From Planococcus citri (Eukaryota > Arthropoda > Insecta > Hemiptera > Pseudococcidae): a stretch of 64,000 nt of DNA. The notes beneath the pieces were generated by a model. That model did no database searches. It saw nothing but the letters and a program-made list of their open reading frames with translations, and was not told the origin of the DNA. Positions 1-10,882 of the stretch are shown piece after piece (within the stretch, counting starts at the first letter, position 1; every line of letters begins with the position of its first letter). Position numbers and translations under genes: made by a program. The stretch spans positions 20,512,580-20,576,579 of the forward strand of contig NC_088678.1 in NCBI RefSeq assembly GCF_950023065.1, given 5' to 3'.

Positions 1-465
1 CATTGATTGACTTGGGCGGACATTTCAAACGAGTCGTTCACGAACGAAAAACTATTGGGCATGTAACGAGCGAATCGTTCGCGAACGACCAAACCAAAAT
101 GTATGCTCGCAAGCACTGGAATCATTTCACGAATGCACATTAGTGAAATTTTCAATCGGAATATTTTTTAGCTCATTGTATAAAACTTGAAAGTCGTTCG
201 CGAATGATTCATTTAGAAATTCCAGAATTACAATATTCTAAATCGATTCGATCAAAAAAAAAAAAAATAATAAACGACCGAATTGCTGTTTCAAAAAGTT
301 TAGATGAATGATTTAATGATTCATCCAAAGTACATTCTGCACGTGCTAGGAGCAGAAAAAACTGGTCCAAAAGCATGCAAAATGATCTTCCAATTTATTG
401 AAACCGCCCCTCCCCTTCCCCTTCCCCTTCCCCTTCCATTTCCCCAAAAATACAAAAACACTCAC
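1..465 (-). other. dlg1 intron 3' of the linker exon (partial)
   Basis: This is intron sequence downstream, in transcript direction, of the exon at 466-564; it runs off the left edge. It holds three copies of a palindromic motif related to TCGTTCGCGAACGA (near 24, 71 and 193) and a C-rich tract at 407-437 that is (GGGGAA)n on the transcribed-sense minus strand. I see no coding exon here. Confidence 0.5.
407..437 (-). repeat. G-rich tract beside a splice donor
   Basis: The plus strand reads as repeated CCCCTT, so the dlg1 sense strand carries at least five GGGG runs separated by AA. It starts about 30 nt inside the intron after the donor at 465. The run spacing fits the G-quadruplex pattern. 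Confidence 0.7.
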
Positions 466-564
466 CTGCGTAAAACTCGAATGATGGTCATTGGTAATGA
501 TTGTGGGCTGATCAAAAAGGGCCTGAGTCAATGGCAGTAACGACCCTCTTAGCTCAGAATTTAT
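466..564 (-). CDS. dlg1: probable dlg1 linker exon between L27 and PDZ1
   Basis: A 99-bp exon of exactly 33 codons on the minus strand, read as INSELRGSLLPLTQ...NDHHSSFTQ. It is bounded by a good acceptor (TTTGTTACAG) and a consensus donor (CAG|GTGAGTG). Both ends are phase 0, matching the phase-0 donor of the DIQEFY exon at 10415. Known in the family: Dlg/SAP97 proteins have a poorly conserved, alternatively spliced linker between L27 and PDZ1, which is where this exon would fall. The assignment rests on strand, order, phase and splice sites rather than on a recognised motif. It could belong to another minus-strand gene nested in the intron, but that is less likely. Confidence 0.6.
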
Positions 565-2600
565 CTGTAACAAACAAAACAAAAAACATCAAACAATATT
601 ATAAAAAACTAGGGCAAACTAGATCATCATTTTTTCTTCTCCACAGACAGCACAGCACGTAAAATGCACCCTCGCCTCGCTGTTAGACTTTAATTTAGCC
701 AGAATAGGTAAAGCGAGTATACCTACCACTACGGGTTCGAAGATACCGGAAATATTCTACGTTTAGAATATCGAGGCGAAATTATCCTCTCGAATGGTAC
801 CTTCGCTTATCGTAACATTCCGTTATTGCGAATTACACGCCGTATATATTTCCTTTATGGCGTATTTGCGACTGAAACGAGACTCTCAACATTATCTCTC
901 GGAGCAATTTTTCGCGTCGTCTACTTCGATACAGTAGCAAATGTTACGTTTTAGCTCGGGCTGCTCGAGCTCGTCGACTGACTCAAATTCCACACACACA
1001 CAGTTTCCTTTTCTCGATCGTTGATTACCGAATTCCCTTCAGCGACAGAAACGCTTCAATATCGAAACTTCGTTTACGTTTCGGCACTTAGCAGCGATCC
1101 TTGCACACAGATTACGTCTTCATTAAATAAGTATCTATATTTTCCGCTCTTCTGACTGCGCGAATTTTCAAACAACTAAACATTGCAACTCCATTAAACC
1201 TCCTCGGAGACATCTCGTTTACTTTGAAGTCTCTCAAGACTGCATCGGTCGTATAATAATCATCGTCGTCATCGCAGCAATCGCAAATACCCTTACCAAA
1301 CTCTATAATACTCTCGCAAAAGAAATCAATTTTTACGCGAACATATTCTCTCGTCACACCCTCACCCCCCCCCCACAACTCGCCGCATCTCTCATCGAGA
1401 AAAAGTCTTTATAGACGACGCGACACAGCCTTCGATTCGTTTAATGGCACCATTTACAATAGCGATAAAAAAAAAGAGAAAAAGCCCGCAAAAAAAAGTG
1501 AATATCAATAACGTCATATTCGCAGCTATTATTCCTACCCCAATCGGAAATTCTGTTACGGTTTCCAAAGAGATCGATACCAGTGTCGCAAAAGGGACTG
1601 ACTTAATTACCGCCGCATTCATTAACCGAATATTAAAAGCCTTTAATTTAAATTCCTTTGAAACTGATCTAAATTTATGACCAAATTACCATCGTTGTAC
1701 GTATACGAGTATTTCGCAACTCTACGCACGAAACGAGGGAGAGAAAAAAAAAATCACAAAATCGCGCGCACAACTTCTCTTCCCCCACTTCTACCCTGTC
1801 TTTTGTCATTCTACGAGTTCTAGATCGGTCGAGCTTGATTTTCAAAAGATGTAACGTCGAGATTCGCTTTTAATTATGAAAATTGAATGGAAATCTTGTA
1901 CTTTCATCTAGCTCCATTTCAACTTTTGGCCCACAATTTAAACGCCAAACATATCTGTAGCTAAGATAGCGTGCTTTCGTTGAATTATTCAAAGCATCGC
2001 GCTTCGTCAAGGAAAAAAAAATATCCACGTGAAAGTAATTCGAAACAAGATTTTACAACGCGAGCATTAATTTCGAAAGCATTTTTTTTTCGTGTTTATT
2101 CTACCTACGTTACCTGCTTGCCATTCATCGATATATGTTTTAAAATCACCTTTAGAAAATTATCCTAATAACGTGCCGACCGAGTAAAGGTCGAAACAGA
2201 ATATTGAGACACGATTTAAAATTTAACATCTTCAAAAAGAGCGAAAGCGAAATTTGTGAGCTTTGCCATGAAGTGTTCGTGTCCCTTCTTTTTTCTGCAG
2301 TTCATTCGATGAAATTGAAATTAATTGGAATATTATAAAACAATGCAAGAAGAATGGGTAATGGTCATCGCGCATTTGCAAAAAATGCAACAAGGTTTGA
2401 ACTCAATTTTTTCCAAGCAAGAAAAGAAAACACCTAAAACATGATCACTTGAAGTGAAAAATGTTTGAAATTGCGTCAAAAATTTTAGAAAAACAAAAAC
2501 AAAATCACAAAAAATGTTCTTTTTTTGATTTTGAACAAATCCCATTTCTATGGCCAAAATTCAGCTATCTTATTCGTCAGTGCTATGTTTTGGTTTAAAA
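565..2600. other. dlg1 intron, no recognisable gene
   Basis: Intron sequence of mixed composition. Short open frames occur on both strands (for example 1444-1680 plus), but they have no recognisable domain, splice context or coding-like third-position bias. Nothing else is seen. Confidence 0.5.
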
Positions 2601-3700
2601 TTTTAAAAAATTCGACTAATTTTGCAACTTTTTCATACAAAAGCGAAATTATCATTGGCAAAAAAAAACTACTTTTTTTTTAACAATTTCTGACAGAAAA
2701 AAAAAACATTTTGGGTGATTCTTGAAAAAAAAAAATGAATTTTTGTAAAAAAGCAAGAAACAAGAGTGCAAGATTATGACAAGTTTAGAAAAAAAAATAG
2801 GACTTGGACCAAAAATAATACCGATTTGTTCGCAATTTCTATCAAAAAAAAAACTTCACAATTTTTGAAAAAATGTAAGACTTTTGTAATTTTTTTCAAA
2901 AAATTTAGCCGGTTTGCTAAAAGCAAATAGTTTTGTCATTTTTGAAAAAAAAGTGAGAATTTTCCAGAATTTTTGGCAAAACGCAAGCTTTTGACAATTT
3001 TAGCAAAAGGAAAAAATTTTTGTCAATTTTTGACAAAAAAGCTAAAATTTTGTACAATTGTTTGAAAACAGGGAGATTTTTTGAAATTCATGGGAAAAAA
3101 GTGCAATTTTTTAGCAACTATTGACAAAACAGATACCTTTAGCAATTTTGCTCAAAAAAAGCGACAATTTTGAACAAATTTTGAACATCAAAAGTGAGAT
3201 ATTTTGGAATTTTCTGCAAAAAGCAAAAATCATTAGGTAGCGATTTTTCTAAAAACCAAAAAATTTTGTAAATTTTTAGAACAACGAAAATTCTGTAAAT
3301 TTTTGAAACAACAAAAATTTTGCCAATTTTTAAAACAACGAAAATTTTATCAATTTTTGTCAAAAAAAAGTAAAACTTGGACAATTTTAGCAAAAAACAG
3401 CTTTTTTTGGCAATTCCGGCAAAAACTTGAACTTTTGGGCAATTTGTAAAAAAAAAAAGAAGACTTTAAAATGGTGAAATTTTTTAGCAACTTTGCTAGA
3501 AAGCGACATACTTTGACAATTTCTTGGGAGTTATTGGCAAAAAAATTACACTTTTTGGCAAATTTTTCTTGAAAAAGCGAGACTCTTTGGACTTTACTTT
3601 TTGAAAATTTTTGACAAAACAATACTTTTGGATCATTTTAGGAATTTTCTGCGAAAAAGCGACAGTTTGTAGCAGTTTACATGGCAAAAACCGAGACTGA
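2600..3700. repeat. degenerate low-complexity array (CAATTTTTGACAAAAA type)
   Basis: The stretch consists of loosely repeated units of about 25-35 bp built from TTTTGACAATTTTGGCAAAAAAGCG-like words. It is the same word family as 7680-9500 and 36180-36480. Long open frames here arise from biased composition and encode Phe/Lys-rich nonsense. Confidence 0.7.
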
Positions 3701-3759
3701 AAATTTTGTAAATTTTCGGACCACGTATTTTTCTCTCGATTTTTTGAAATTGGCATTAA

Positions 3760-5256
3760 GAATCAAAAAATTGGCACCACAGTGTTCCAAAAAATATTTC
3801 CCCAGTTTCAGGAATGATATCTTGCAATATTTTGGCTCAATTAATGCGAAATATGTATTTGCAAAGAAAAAATTTTCAAAACACGAATTTATCCAAAAAT
3901 GAACGATTTGCAAATTTTTAATCGCTCAGTAGAACTCTAAAAATGGTCTTGTATTTTGACGAAAATAGAGTAGATCGTTGCAGAAAATTTCAAATACTTT
4001 CATTTGGGACAAGGCTATTTTCCTCAAAACAGTGTGGAATTGTGACAGGAGCGAAAAACTCACGATTTTTTCGAAAATGCCCTTTTTTTGACGGCCCATT
4101 TCTCCCTTCCAGAGACACCTTCGGAGCTGAAATTTTTTCAGAGATACTTTCAACACAAAATGAAGGTCTTTGTTGAATTTGGTCAAAATTCGACGACTTT
4201 TTTTTTGAGATGATCCACCCTAAGGCACGTACGAGTGCATAGATCATTGAGCATCTATCTCCGAGTCCTTGGATTCAGAATAAAAGCCAAGCATTTTTCC
4301 AAGGGAAGGGCAAAGCCAAATTTTCAATGAGTGTGAAAAGCCGAAACTTTTTGAAAAAAATCAGCTCACGAAACCAAAAAAACCTCTTATTTTTGTACGT
4401 TTTAAATCAGTTTATTTTCCGCTCGAGTAAGGCATCAGCCCCTCACACTCCCCTCAGCTCATCCACACGTTTGCATTCAAACCCAAACTCAAATTTCGAC
4501 CACAAATAAACCTCTCACCCCTACAAAAAAAATCAAATAACGAATAAAAAACTCGAACACATAAAAATACATCTCAATAATGAAAACACCATCATCTCCA
4601 TTTCTACCCATCACGCAAATACCCGAATTCGAATTCGAATCCGAGCTCGATCTCCAACCCTTCGCTCCCTTCTTACTTCACCTCTTGCGAACAAAATTTT
4701 CTATATAATTAAACTGTTGCTTTGAAAACGAACGAACGAACGGACTGACGGACGGACAGACGATTATGTGAAAGTCGAAGTACCTAAAGCTCAATGTTTC
4801 GTATCTGCCTTTGAAAAACTTTACTCTCTCATCGCGACCCATTACTTGTTGATTTTTTCTTCGGGCGAAAATGGCATCCAACGGGATACCTTTTATACAA
4901 AATACCAACTCACTCGAGCGTATCGTTAACTTTCTCGTAAAAAGCTATAAAATCACATCGTGTATTCGTTTCTTTAGGATTAAATCGGATAAAAAAACAC
5001 CTCGATAATAGTTTTCTACTACATATAAGAGGGTGTACCGTAGTACTCGTAACAGAGACAGAGAGAAAGATTCGCGAATATACAGCATCACGTTGATGTT
5101 ACTCGTAGTATGTACATCCATGATACGGGTTCATAATACATAAGAGTATACACCAGATTATAAGGGGGGTATAAAACCTGCAGCTCCAACTTTAGCTTCG
5201 TATGTACGAGCCAAAAAGAGGTTGTTTGTTGTGTTTTTCGCCCGAATAATAGTACA
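3760..5256. other. dlg1 intron, no recognisable gene
   Basis: Mixed sequence with short simple repeats, including GAAC/GGAC-type tetranucleotide tracts near 4728-4762 and GAATTC-rich sequence near 4625. No exon or transposon terminus was recognised. Confidence 0.4.
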
Positions 5257-5381
5257 TTACATTACTAGATTAATAACGTGGGTGATTATGAACGAGTGCA
5301 AAGTTACTGCGCGAGTCGAAGACGAGCGCTGTAACTTTGCACGAGTTCATAATCACACACTTTATTAATCGCGTAATGTAA
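5257..5381. mobile_element. 125-bp foldback MITE, copy 1
   Basis: The two halves form one long imperfect hairpin: TTACATTACTAGATTAATAA at the left pairs with TTATTAATCGCGTAATGTAA at the right, and GTGATTATGAACGAGTGCAA pairs with TTGCACGAGTTCATAATCAC. The centre is CGAGTCGAAGACGAG. A sister copy of the same length is at 5676-5800. Confidence 0.75.
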
Positions 5382-5386
5382 GGTGC

Positions 5387-5669
5387 TTTACATAATAAAC
5401 ACTCGTAACCTCACCATTTTACACTTCTGTTGTTTAGATGCAAAAAATGTGCGTCTATGAGTGACCAAACTTCACCAGTTCACCGGTTAAATTATGTCCA
5501 AACGTAACGCGTACGTAATGAGGAGTTTCGCGGTGTTGCCACATAACACCACGTACATAATACGGCTATTATGTACGTGTTTGACCCGGCATTAGGTCGC
5601 TCATAATGACGTACATTTTGCATCTAGCGACAGAGGTGTAATGATGAGATTACGAGTGTGTATTACGTA
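5387..5669. mobile_element. foldback element with a perfect inner hairpin
   Basis: The left arm (ACACTCGTAACCTC..., 5399 onward) pairs with the right arm (...GAGATTACGAGTGT, ending near 5660), and GTTTAGATGCAAAAAATG pairs with CATTTTGCATCTAGC. An inner perfect 13-bp hairpin, CACGTACATAATA / TATTATGTACGTG, lies at 5550-5579. It sits directly between two 125-bp foldbacks, so the three may form one composite. Confidence 0.65.
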
Positions 5670-5675
5670 ATAGTA

Positions 5676-5800
5676 TATTATGCAACTAGGGAGATAAAGT
5701 GCGTGATTACAAACGAGTGCTAAATACAACACGAGGCGTAGCCGAGTGTTGTATCTCACTCGTTTATGATCGCGTACTCTATCTTCCTAATTGAATAATA
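5676..5800. mobile_element. 125-bp foldback MITE, copy 2
   Basis: TATTATGCAACTAGGGAGAT pairs with ATCTTCCTAATTGAATAATA, and GTGATTACAAACGAGTG pairs with CACTCGTTTATGATCGCG. The loop is CACGAGGCGTAGCCGAGTG, a palindromic core of a type common in arthropod foldbacks. It matches copy 1 in length and in the GTGATTA(T/C)(G/A)AACGAGTGC word. Confidence 0.75.
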
Positions 5801-6729
5801 TATTTTACATATAACATACATATGATACTTATCAGTACAACGTTGTTGTGAGGTGCAAAAATGACTGCCGCCTGCCGCAGATTGTGGGAATACCTACTAA
5901 TACATACGTTTTGTTTTGAATTCAACTAAATTTTAATGAACATGTGAAGATAATTTTCAAAAGAGGTTTCATTTACCTAAACATTTATCGTGAATGTACA
6001 TACGATTTTACTATCAAAACTCAACAATTCTAAAGTGAAATGTATTTTGTGACCGTATCGTTCACCATTGTCGAATATTCATTTTAAGTAATTCACGCAC
6101 GTCAAAATTCACTAATTAAATCACAATTATTTACTACAATGGTCTGAAGTTCGATTCACCGATTCGGTTGCATCGAATATTCATTTTAAGTAATTCACGC
6201 ACGTCAAAATTCACTAAATAAATCACAATTATTTACTACAATGGTCAGAAGTTCGATTCACCGATTCAGTTTGCAACCTCAAACCTGTAACATGTGGCTG
6301 TACCTAGTTGTTAAGCTGAACGGCCGACGCGACGTACGTACGGTCCGATAACGTGTTTACATTATACATGCTACGAAAGTAACGCGTTACCTACTCGCAG
6401 ATAAATTATGTAGCCGAAATTATATAAGGAATACGAACGGAAGGGCGAGGTGGGAGGGGGAGGAGGATGGTTCTCCATTTTTGCTGAATTTTTTTTTGGG
6501 GTGTTGGGGCAACGCGTTCTTTCGTAGCAGTATAATGTAAACATAGCAGTGTTGCCAAATCGCAAAATTTTAGATTATCTCCCTAGGGAGTATCCAAAAT
6601 TTAGATTACCTCCCGGATAGAGATTCATTCCTCTTCTTATTTACTCGCTCAGAATGTTCCAGTTTTTGCATCGAATAACAACGTTGTAATGATACGTATT
6701 ATATGTATGTTATATGTAAAATATATTAT
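5794..6729. mobile_element. TIR element with about 70-bp inverted ends
   Basis: The left arm (AATAATATATTTTACATATA... to ACAACGTTGTTGTGAGGTGC) is inverted at 6658-6729 (TTTTTGCATCGAATAACA, ACGTTGTAATGATACG, TATATGTAAAATATATTAT). About 780 bp lie between the arms, including the tandem duplication at 6071-6275. No transposase frame was seen, so a non-autonomous element is likely. Confidence 0.6.
6071..6275. repeat. two-copy tandem repeat, period 102 bp
   Basis: TCGAATATTCATTTTAAGTA begins at 6071 and again at 6173. The copies continue in parallel through CACGCACGTCAAAATTCACT to CACCGATTC(G/A)GTT, with only a handful of differences, implying a recent local duplication. Confidence 0.9.
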
Positions 6730-7680
6730 GTAAGGGGGTTTGTTAAGTCGTATTTTAGCAGATTTACGTGTACGTATCCTCTGTACATATACGACGTATA
6801 TCGTACACTAAGTCTCTTCCTCCATCTCCATTTCTCTCTCCTTCGTGTTTCGTCTTTATTCTTTCGCATGTATTACGCACATTTACTCACACACACATAT
6901 GTATTCATCTCGTTTAATCCAACAAACTTTACTGGGCGTAAAATTTCACATCACATCAGTTCGCAAATTACTCGATTCGGGTAACTTGAGACCTTTTATG
7001 TGTCGTATTTACTCGAGGGTCATTTCGTGTCAAATCACCGAGATTTTTGTACTCGAGGTCGACGATTTTTTCCCAATCAGGATAGACCTCGATGAGAGAT
7101 GAAAAATGGCGCAAACTGAAGTTCTCAAAGTGCATTTGTGGGGGGTAATAGGAATGCTCAAAATATACTGCGAGAAATAGGAATATTGTAAAGTTTGAGC
7201 GAGGTTTACTTGAAAACTACGAAATGGAGCGAATTCGGAACTTTCGCCAGTTTGTAGGGCCATTGAAGGGCTTTTAAAAGATGTAGTGAAAATCAGTGTT
7301 GCCCCTTTTTCAAGCGCTCAAAATTGGATGGAAAAGTTAAAAAATGATATTTCTCCATCTTATGCACACGCTCAAAAATTCTGAAAAAATTACCTCAAAA
7401 CCTCCTGCAAAAAATTAAAAACAACCGAAAATGTAAAAAATTAAATAAGAATCGTTTGCCCAGAAACATTCAAACGGTGCTTTGGAGGGGAGAAGAGGAT
7501 TGGTTCAATTATTTGAACGCCAAGAAAGGTAACTGTTTAAACGTTTCAAGTGGCTGAGGGTGAGGAGGGAGGGGAAGTTTTCAAGATTAATTCGTTAAAA
7601 TGTCGATCTTCCCTTCAAGTCTGACCCAAATTTCAATTTTCAAAAATTCGTCAAAAATAATTGAAAAATGAATTTTGATA
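6730..7680. other. dlg1 intron, no recognisable gene
   Basis: Mixed AT-rich sequence; no exon, transposon end or structured repeat was recognised. Confidence 0.4.
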
Positions 7681-9500
7681 TCAGAAATTTTGGCTGGAGA
7701 TTCGAAAACATTGACAAAAAGAAATAATAAAAAGAAACTTCGAAAGAAAAGAACTTTGATTTAAAATTTTTTTTAAAAAAGTAAAACTGGAAATTTCGAC
7801 GAAAACAGGACTTTTTAATGGCAGTTTAAAGCCAGAAACAGGACTTTTCAACAATTTTACCTGGAAATGGGGCATTCATTTGGCAATTTTGACGAAAAAG
7901 GATTTTTTAGGCAGCTAAAGCAAGAGTCAATATCTTAAGAATTTTGAATTTTGGTAGAAATGAGACTTTTTGACAACTTTGACAAGAAAACGGGACCCTT
8001 TTCGGCAATTTTGGCAAAAACAGCACATTTTGACAGCTTTACAAAAAAAAGAGCATTTTAGACAATTTTGGCTTAAATTGCGACTTTTTGACAATTTTGA
8101 CAAAAATTATAACTTTGTCAATTTGGGAGAAAAATAATACTTTCGGACAATTTGGGCTCTAAATGGGACTTTAAGACTATTTTAAGGGGAAAACAGAACT
8201 TCTTTCAGAAATTTTGAAAAAAAAGTACTTGTTTGAAAATTTTAGTAAAAAACAGCATTTTTCAACAATTTTGTAAAAAAACGAGCTTTTGACATTTTTG
8301 AACAAAATTGGGACTTTTTGACAATTTTGGAATGTCACAAGAAAACAGAACTTCCTTCAGAAATGTTGAAAAAAAGTACTTGTTTGGAAATTTTAATTTT
8401 AGTAAAAAACACCATTTTTTTACAATTTAAAAAAAAACCGATATTTTGACATTTTTGGCCAAAATTGTGACTTTTTGACAATTTTGGAATGTCACAAGAA
8501 AACAGAACCTCTTTCGGCAGTTTTGGAAAAAAGTAGGGCTACTTGTTTGGAAATTTTGGCAAAAAATAGCATTTTTTAACAACTTTACAAAAAAGAACGA
8601 GCTTTTGACATTTTTGGCCAAAATTGGGACTTTTGATAATTTTAGGGAAAATGAGCACTTCTTTGACAATTTTGACAAGAAAACATGACCTTTTTGGCAA
8701 TTTTGACCAAAAAAAAATAGCACTTTTTAACAACTATACAAAAAAAAGGGGGGATTTAGACAATTTAGGTAAAACATGGTGCTTCTTGACGATTTCGACA
8801 AAAAATGAAACATTTTGACAATTTTGACAAAACCGGGGACTTTTTGACAATTTTGACTAAAAAACAGGACCTCTTTCGGCAATTTTGGCAAAAAAAAACA
8901 GCACTTGCTAACAACTTCACAAAAAAATGAGCTTTAGACAATCTTGCAAAAAAATGGGGCTTTTTGACAATTTTGGCTAAAAATTAAGTTTTTTTGTCAC
9001 TTTCAACAATGCAGGAAACTTTTTACAATATTTTGACAAGAACATAAGGATCTTTTTCGGCAATTTTGGCAAAAAACAGCACTACCTAAACATTTACCCC
9101 GGTACCCCAAAAAGGCTTTCGTTAAGTATGGAAAAAATTGAGACCTTTTGACAATTTTGACAAGAAATCAGAACCTTGGGCAATTTTGGTAAAAACAAAA
9201 GTTCTTTGGCAAGTTTGCAAAAAATTGAATTTCAACTTTCTAACAAAAATGGGACATTTTTTGGAAATTCTGGAGAAAACATGAATTTTTTGGCAGTTCT
9301 GACAGAATTGGAATTTTTTTTGTAGTTCATGGCAAAGAACAGGTTTTTTTGCATTTCGATAAAAAAAAAAAACGGATAATTTTTTGTAATTTGACAATTT
9401 TGAAAAAAAAAACAGAAAGCAAAATTGAATTCTTTTGAATGGTAAAAACGCATGAATTTTTCAACAATTTCAGCAAAAATTAAGATTTTTTGGCAATTTT
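7680..9500. repeat. long degenerate array (ACTTTTTGACAATTTTGG family)
   Basis: About 1.8 kb of decayed tandem units of roughly 55-60 bp built from GACTTTTTGACAATTTTGGCAAAAA words. A larger segment with GTCACAAGAAAACAGAAC followed by GAAATTTTAG/GAAATTTTGG recurs near 8335 and 8492, showing higher-order repetition. Open frames in it are composition artefacts. Confidence 0.75.
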
Positions 9501-10077
9501 TATTGTAGAATGACTTTTTAACAATGTTGATCAAAAGCAGGACACACGAGCAAAAAGTAGGACAGAAGCACGGAATGAAAGCAGCCCCATACATCAATCC
9601 ACGAACTTTTATACCGGGGAATTTAATTCATGAAGCAACAGAACTAGACAAGGGGAAGAGAGGTGAGCACGGTTGTGAGACATTATCAAAATTGGTGATC
9701 TTCTTTACCAGGTGACCAAGAATAATGAGTTTGGAATAACAATCGAGAAATTGTGCTTTCGAATTATTGTTTCAAAGCAAAATGAAAGATTATTTCGTGT
9801 TTCATTGAAACAATCACTCAAACGCCCATTTTTTACACGATTATTTAATAATCCAATTTTCATAATAGGAATTTGCTCTCTGTTTTGATAATATCGAAAT
9901 CCCGTATTCTTGGTCACCCGGTATGATGTGACGATCGAAAGAATGACAACAAGAAATCGAGTAAAATCTCAAGTTTCACAGAATAACCGATTAATTAAAC
10001 AGAAAATTTTACAAAATTTCTCAATTATTTTGAAGTGAAAATTTCAAATACTCTTTACATTACTACAAATTTTTCAG

Positions 10078-10204
10078 AAGGGCAGAATTCCTCGAATTTT
10101 TCCAGTTTTCCATCGCCGACCCAAAGTACAAAAAGCTCGGCGATTTGACATGGGATGAGCTTCAAAAAAACGACACATGCGTCGTCGTCTGTCCTTCTGG
10201 TTAA
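10078..10204 (+). CDS. possible terminal exon of an unidentified plus-strand gene
   Basis: Directly after an acceptor-like ACAAATTTTTCAG at 10077, the plus strand reads RAEFLEFFQFSIADP...LGDLTWDELQKNDTCVVVCPSG and then TAA at 10202-10204. The entry phase is 2, and the frame favours C/G at third positions, unlike the surrounding intron. I do not recognise the family and found no compatible upstream exon. It could be a retrocopy fragment or a chance frame. Confidence 0.3.
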
Positions 10205-10414
10205 CTTACCTACACCTACTACACGCTCGACAAAAAAAAACCACATTCCATACCCAAAAGACAGAGGTAAGTGAACCTGTATAGTGTATGTGTTGGTTTT
10301 TTGTTTTATTACCGTAACTCGTATCTTGTATCATATCACAGAGATGGCGAGAGGGGATAAAAAAAAAACCAGGAGAAATAAAATACATAAATGAAATGGA
10401 ATGCGTGTACTTAC

Positions 10415-10548
10415 GTTATTGTTCGAATACAATGAGATCGGTCCGTTCGTCGCTTCCCATTTATTCGCGATCTGATTGGTTTCGGCAGTCTTTTGTTGAA
10501 TGGATTTACTATCGTCTAATAAAGTTAATTCGTAAAATTCTTGGATAT
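10415..10548 (-). CDS. dlg1: dlg1 exon: DIQEFY segment after the L27 domain
   Basis: A 134-bp minus-strand exon. With the G from the preceding exon it encodes 45 residues beginning DIQEFYELTLLDDSKSIQQK and ending ISLYSNNN. This segment directly follows the L27 domain in Dlg/SAP97 scaffolds, which organise septate junctions, synapses and cell polarity under the membrane. The acceptor is TTGTTTTCAG with a TACTAAC branch-point word at 10584-10590; the donor is AAC|GTAAGTAC. Entry phase is 1 and exit phase 0. The G|AT split codon joins equally well to the L27 exon (58742-58873) and to the candidate alternative first exon (10672-10882). Confidence 0.93.
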
Positions 10549-10671
10549 CTGAAAACAAAGCCCAGAAAAAAAACCATAATCTCGTTAGTATCGTCGCAAA
10601 ATCCATCCACTCGCACACATAGTAATCATATTCTACAGCGTAAAAAGTCTCAACCCCCGATCCCGAATCAC
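10549..10671 (-). other. 123-nt intron that is open in frame
   Basis: This separates the alternative first exon from the DIQEFY exon. It has a weak donor (CAG|GTGATT), a TACTAAC branch-point word and a strong pyrimidine tract. Its length is a multiple of three and it has no stop in the dlg1 frame, so retention would keep the protein in frame and add 41 residues, including the hydrophobic run TILTRLWFFFWALFS. Confidence 0.6.
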
Positions 10672-10882
10672 CTGAAGCTCTAGGCGTAAAGCCGTGCACT
10701 TCGCAGTAATGAGCACCGGGTGGCTCATCGCGATCCTCTCCAGCTCCAGTTCGATTACGTTTGATCTTGAACTCCATGGTACGTCCATGAGCATCGATCA
10801 AGTTAGCGGCGCCATCGACTACGCCTGCTGCTGCTGGGGCAGCCCCCTTGGACGAGGCAGCGGCGGCCGAAGAAGCCGCCAT
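10672..10882 (-). CDS. dlg1: candidate alternative first coding exon of dlg1
   Basis: A minus-strand frame starts at ATG 10880-10882 in a textbook GCCGCCATGG context and encodes 70 residues plus one base: an Ala/Ser-rich start (MAASSAAAASSKGAAPAAAG), then a basic stretch (FKIKRNRTG), then an acidic/Pro stretch. The donor GCTTCAG|GTGATT leaves phase 1, exactly what the DIQEFY exon needs, 123 nt away. The product would lack MPVRKQ and L27, so it should lose L27-mediated oligomerisation and partner binding. An out-of-frame ATG lies 8 nt upstream. The peptide is not one I recognise from other Dlg proteins, so the exon is inferred from GC richness, start context and phase. Confidence 0.55.

Noticed and set aside
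3139..3756. Overlapping open frames rich in Phe and Lys
   Set aside because: They follow the low-complexity CAATTTTTGACAAAAA array, exist in several frames at once, and have no domain or splice context.
8427..9597. Frames encoding KLPKRSCFLVKIVK-type repeats
   Set aside because: Products of the decayed tandem array; the periodicity explains the long frames.
9524..9715. Frame MLIKSRTHEQKVGQKHG... ending near an AGAG|GTGAGC donor
   Set aside because: It looked like an exon upstream of 10078-10204, but its phase-1 donor does not match the phase-2 entry there, and the sequence is not recognisable.
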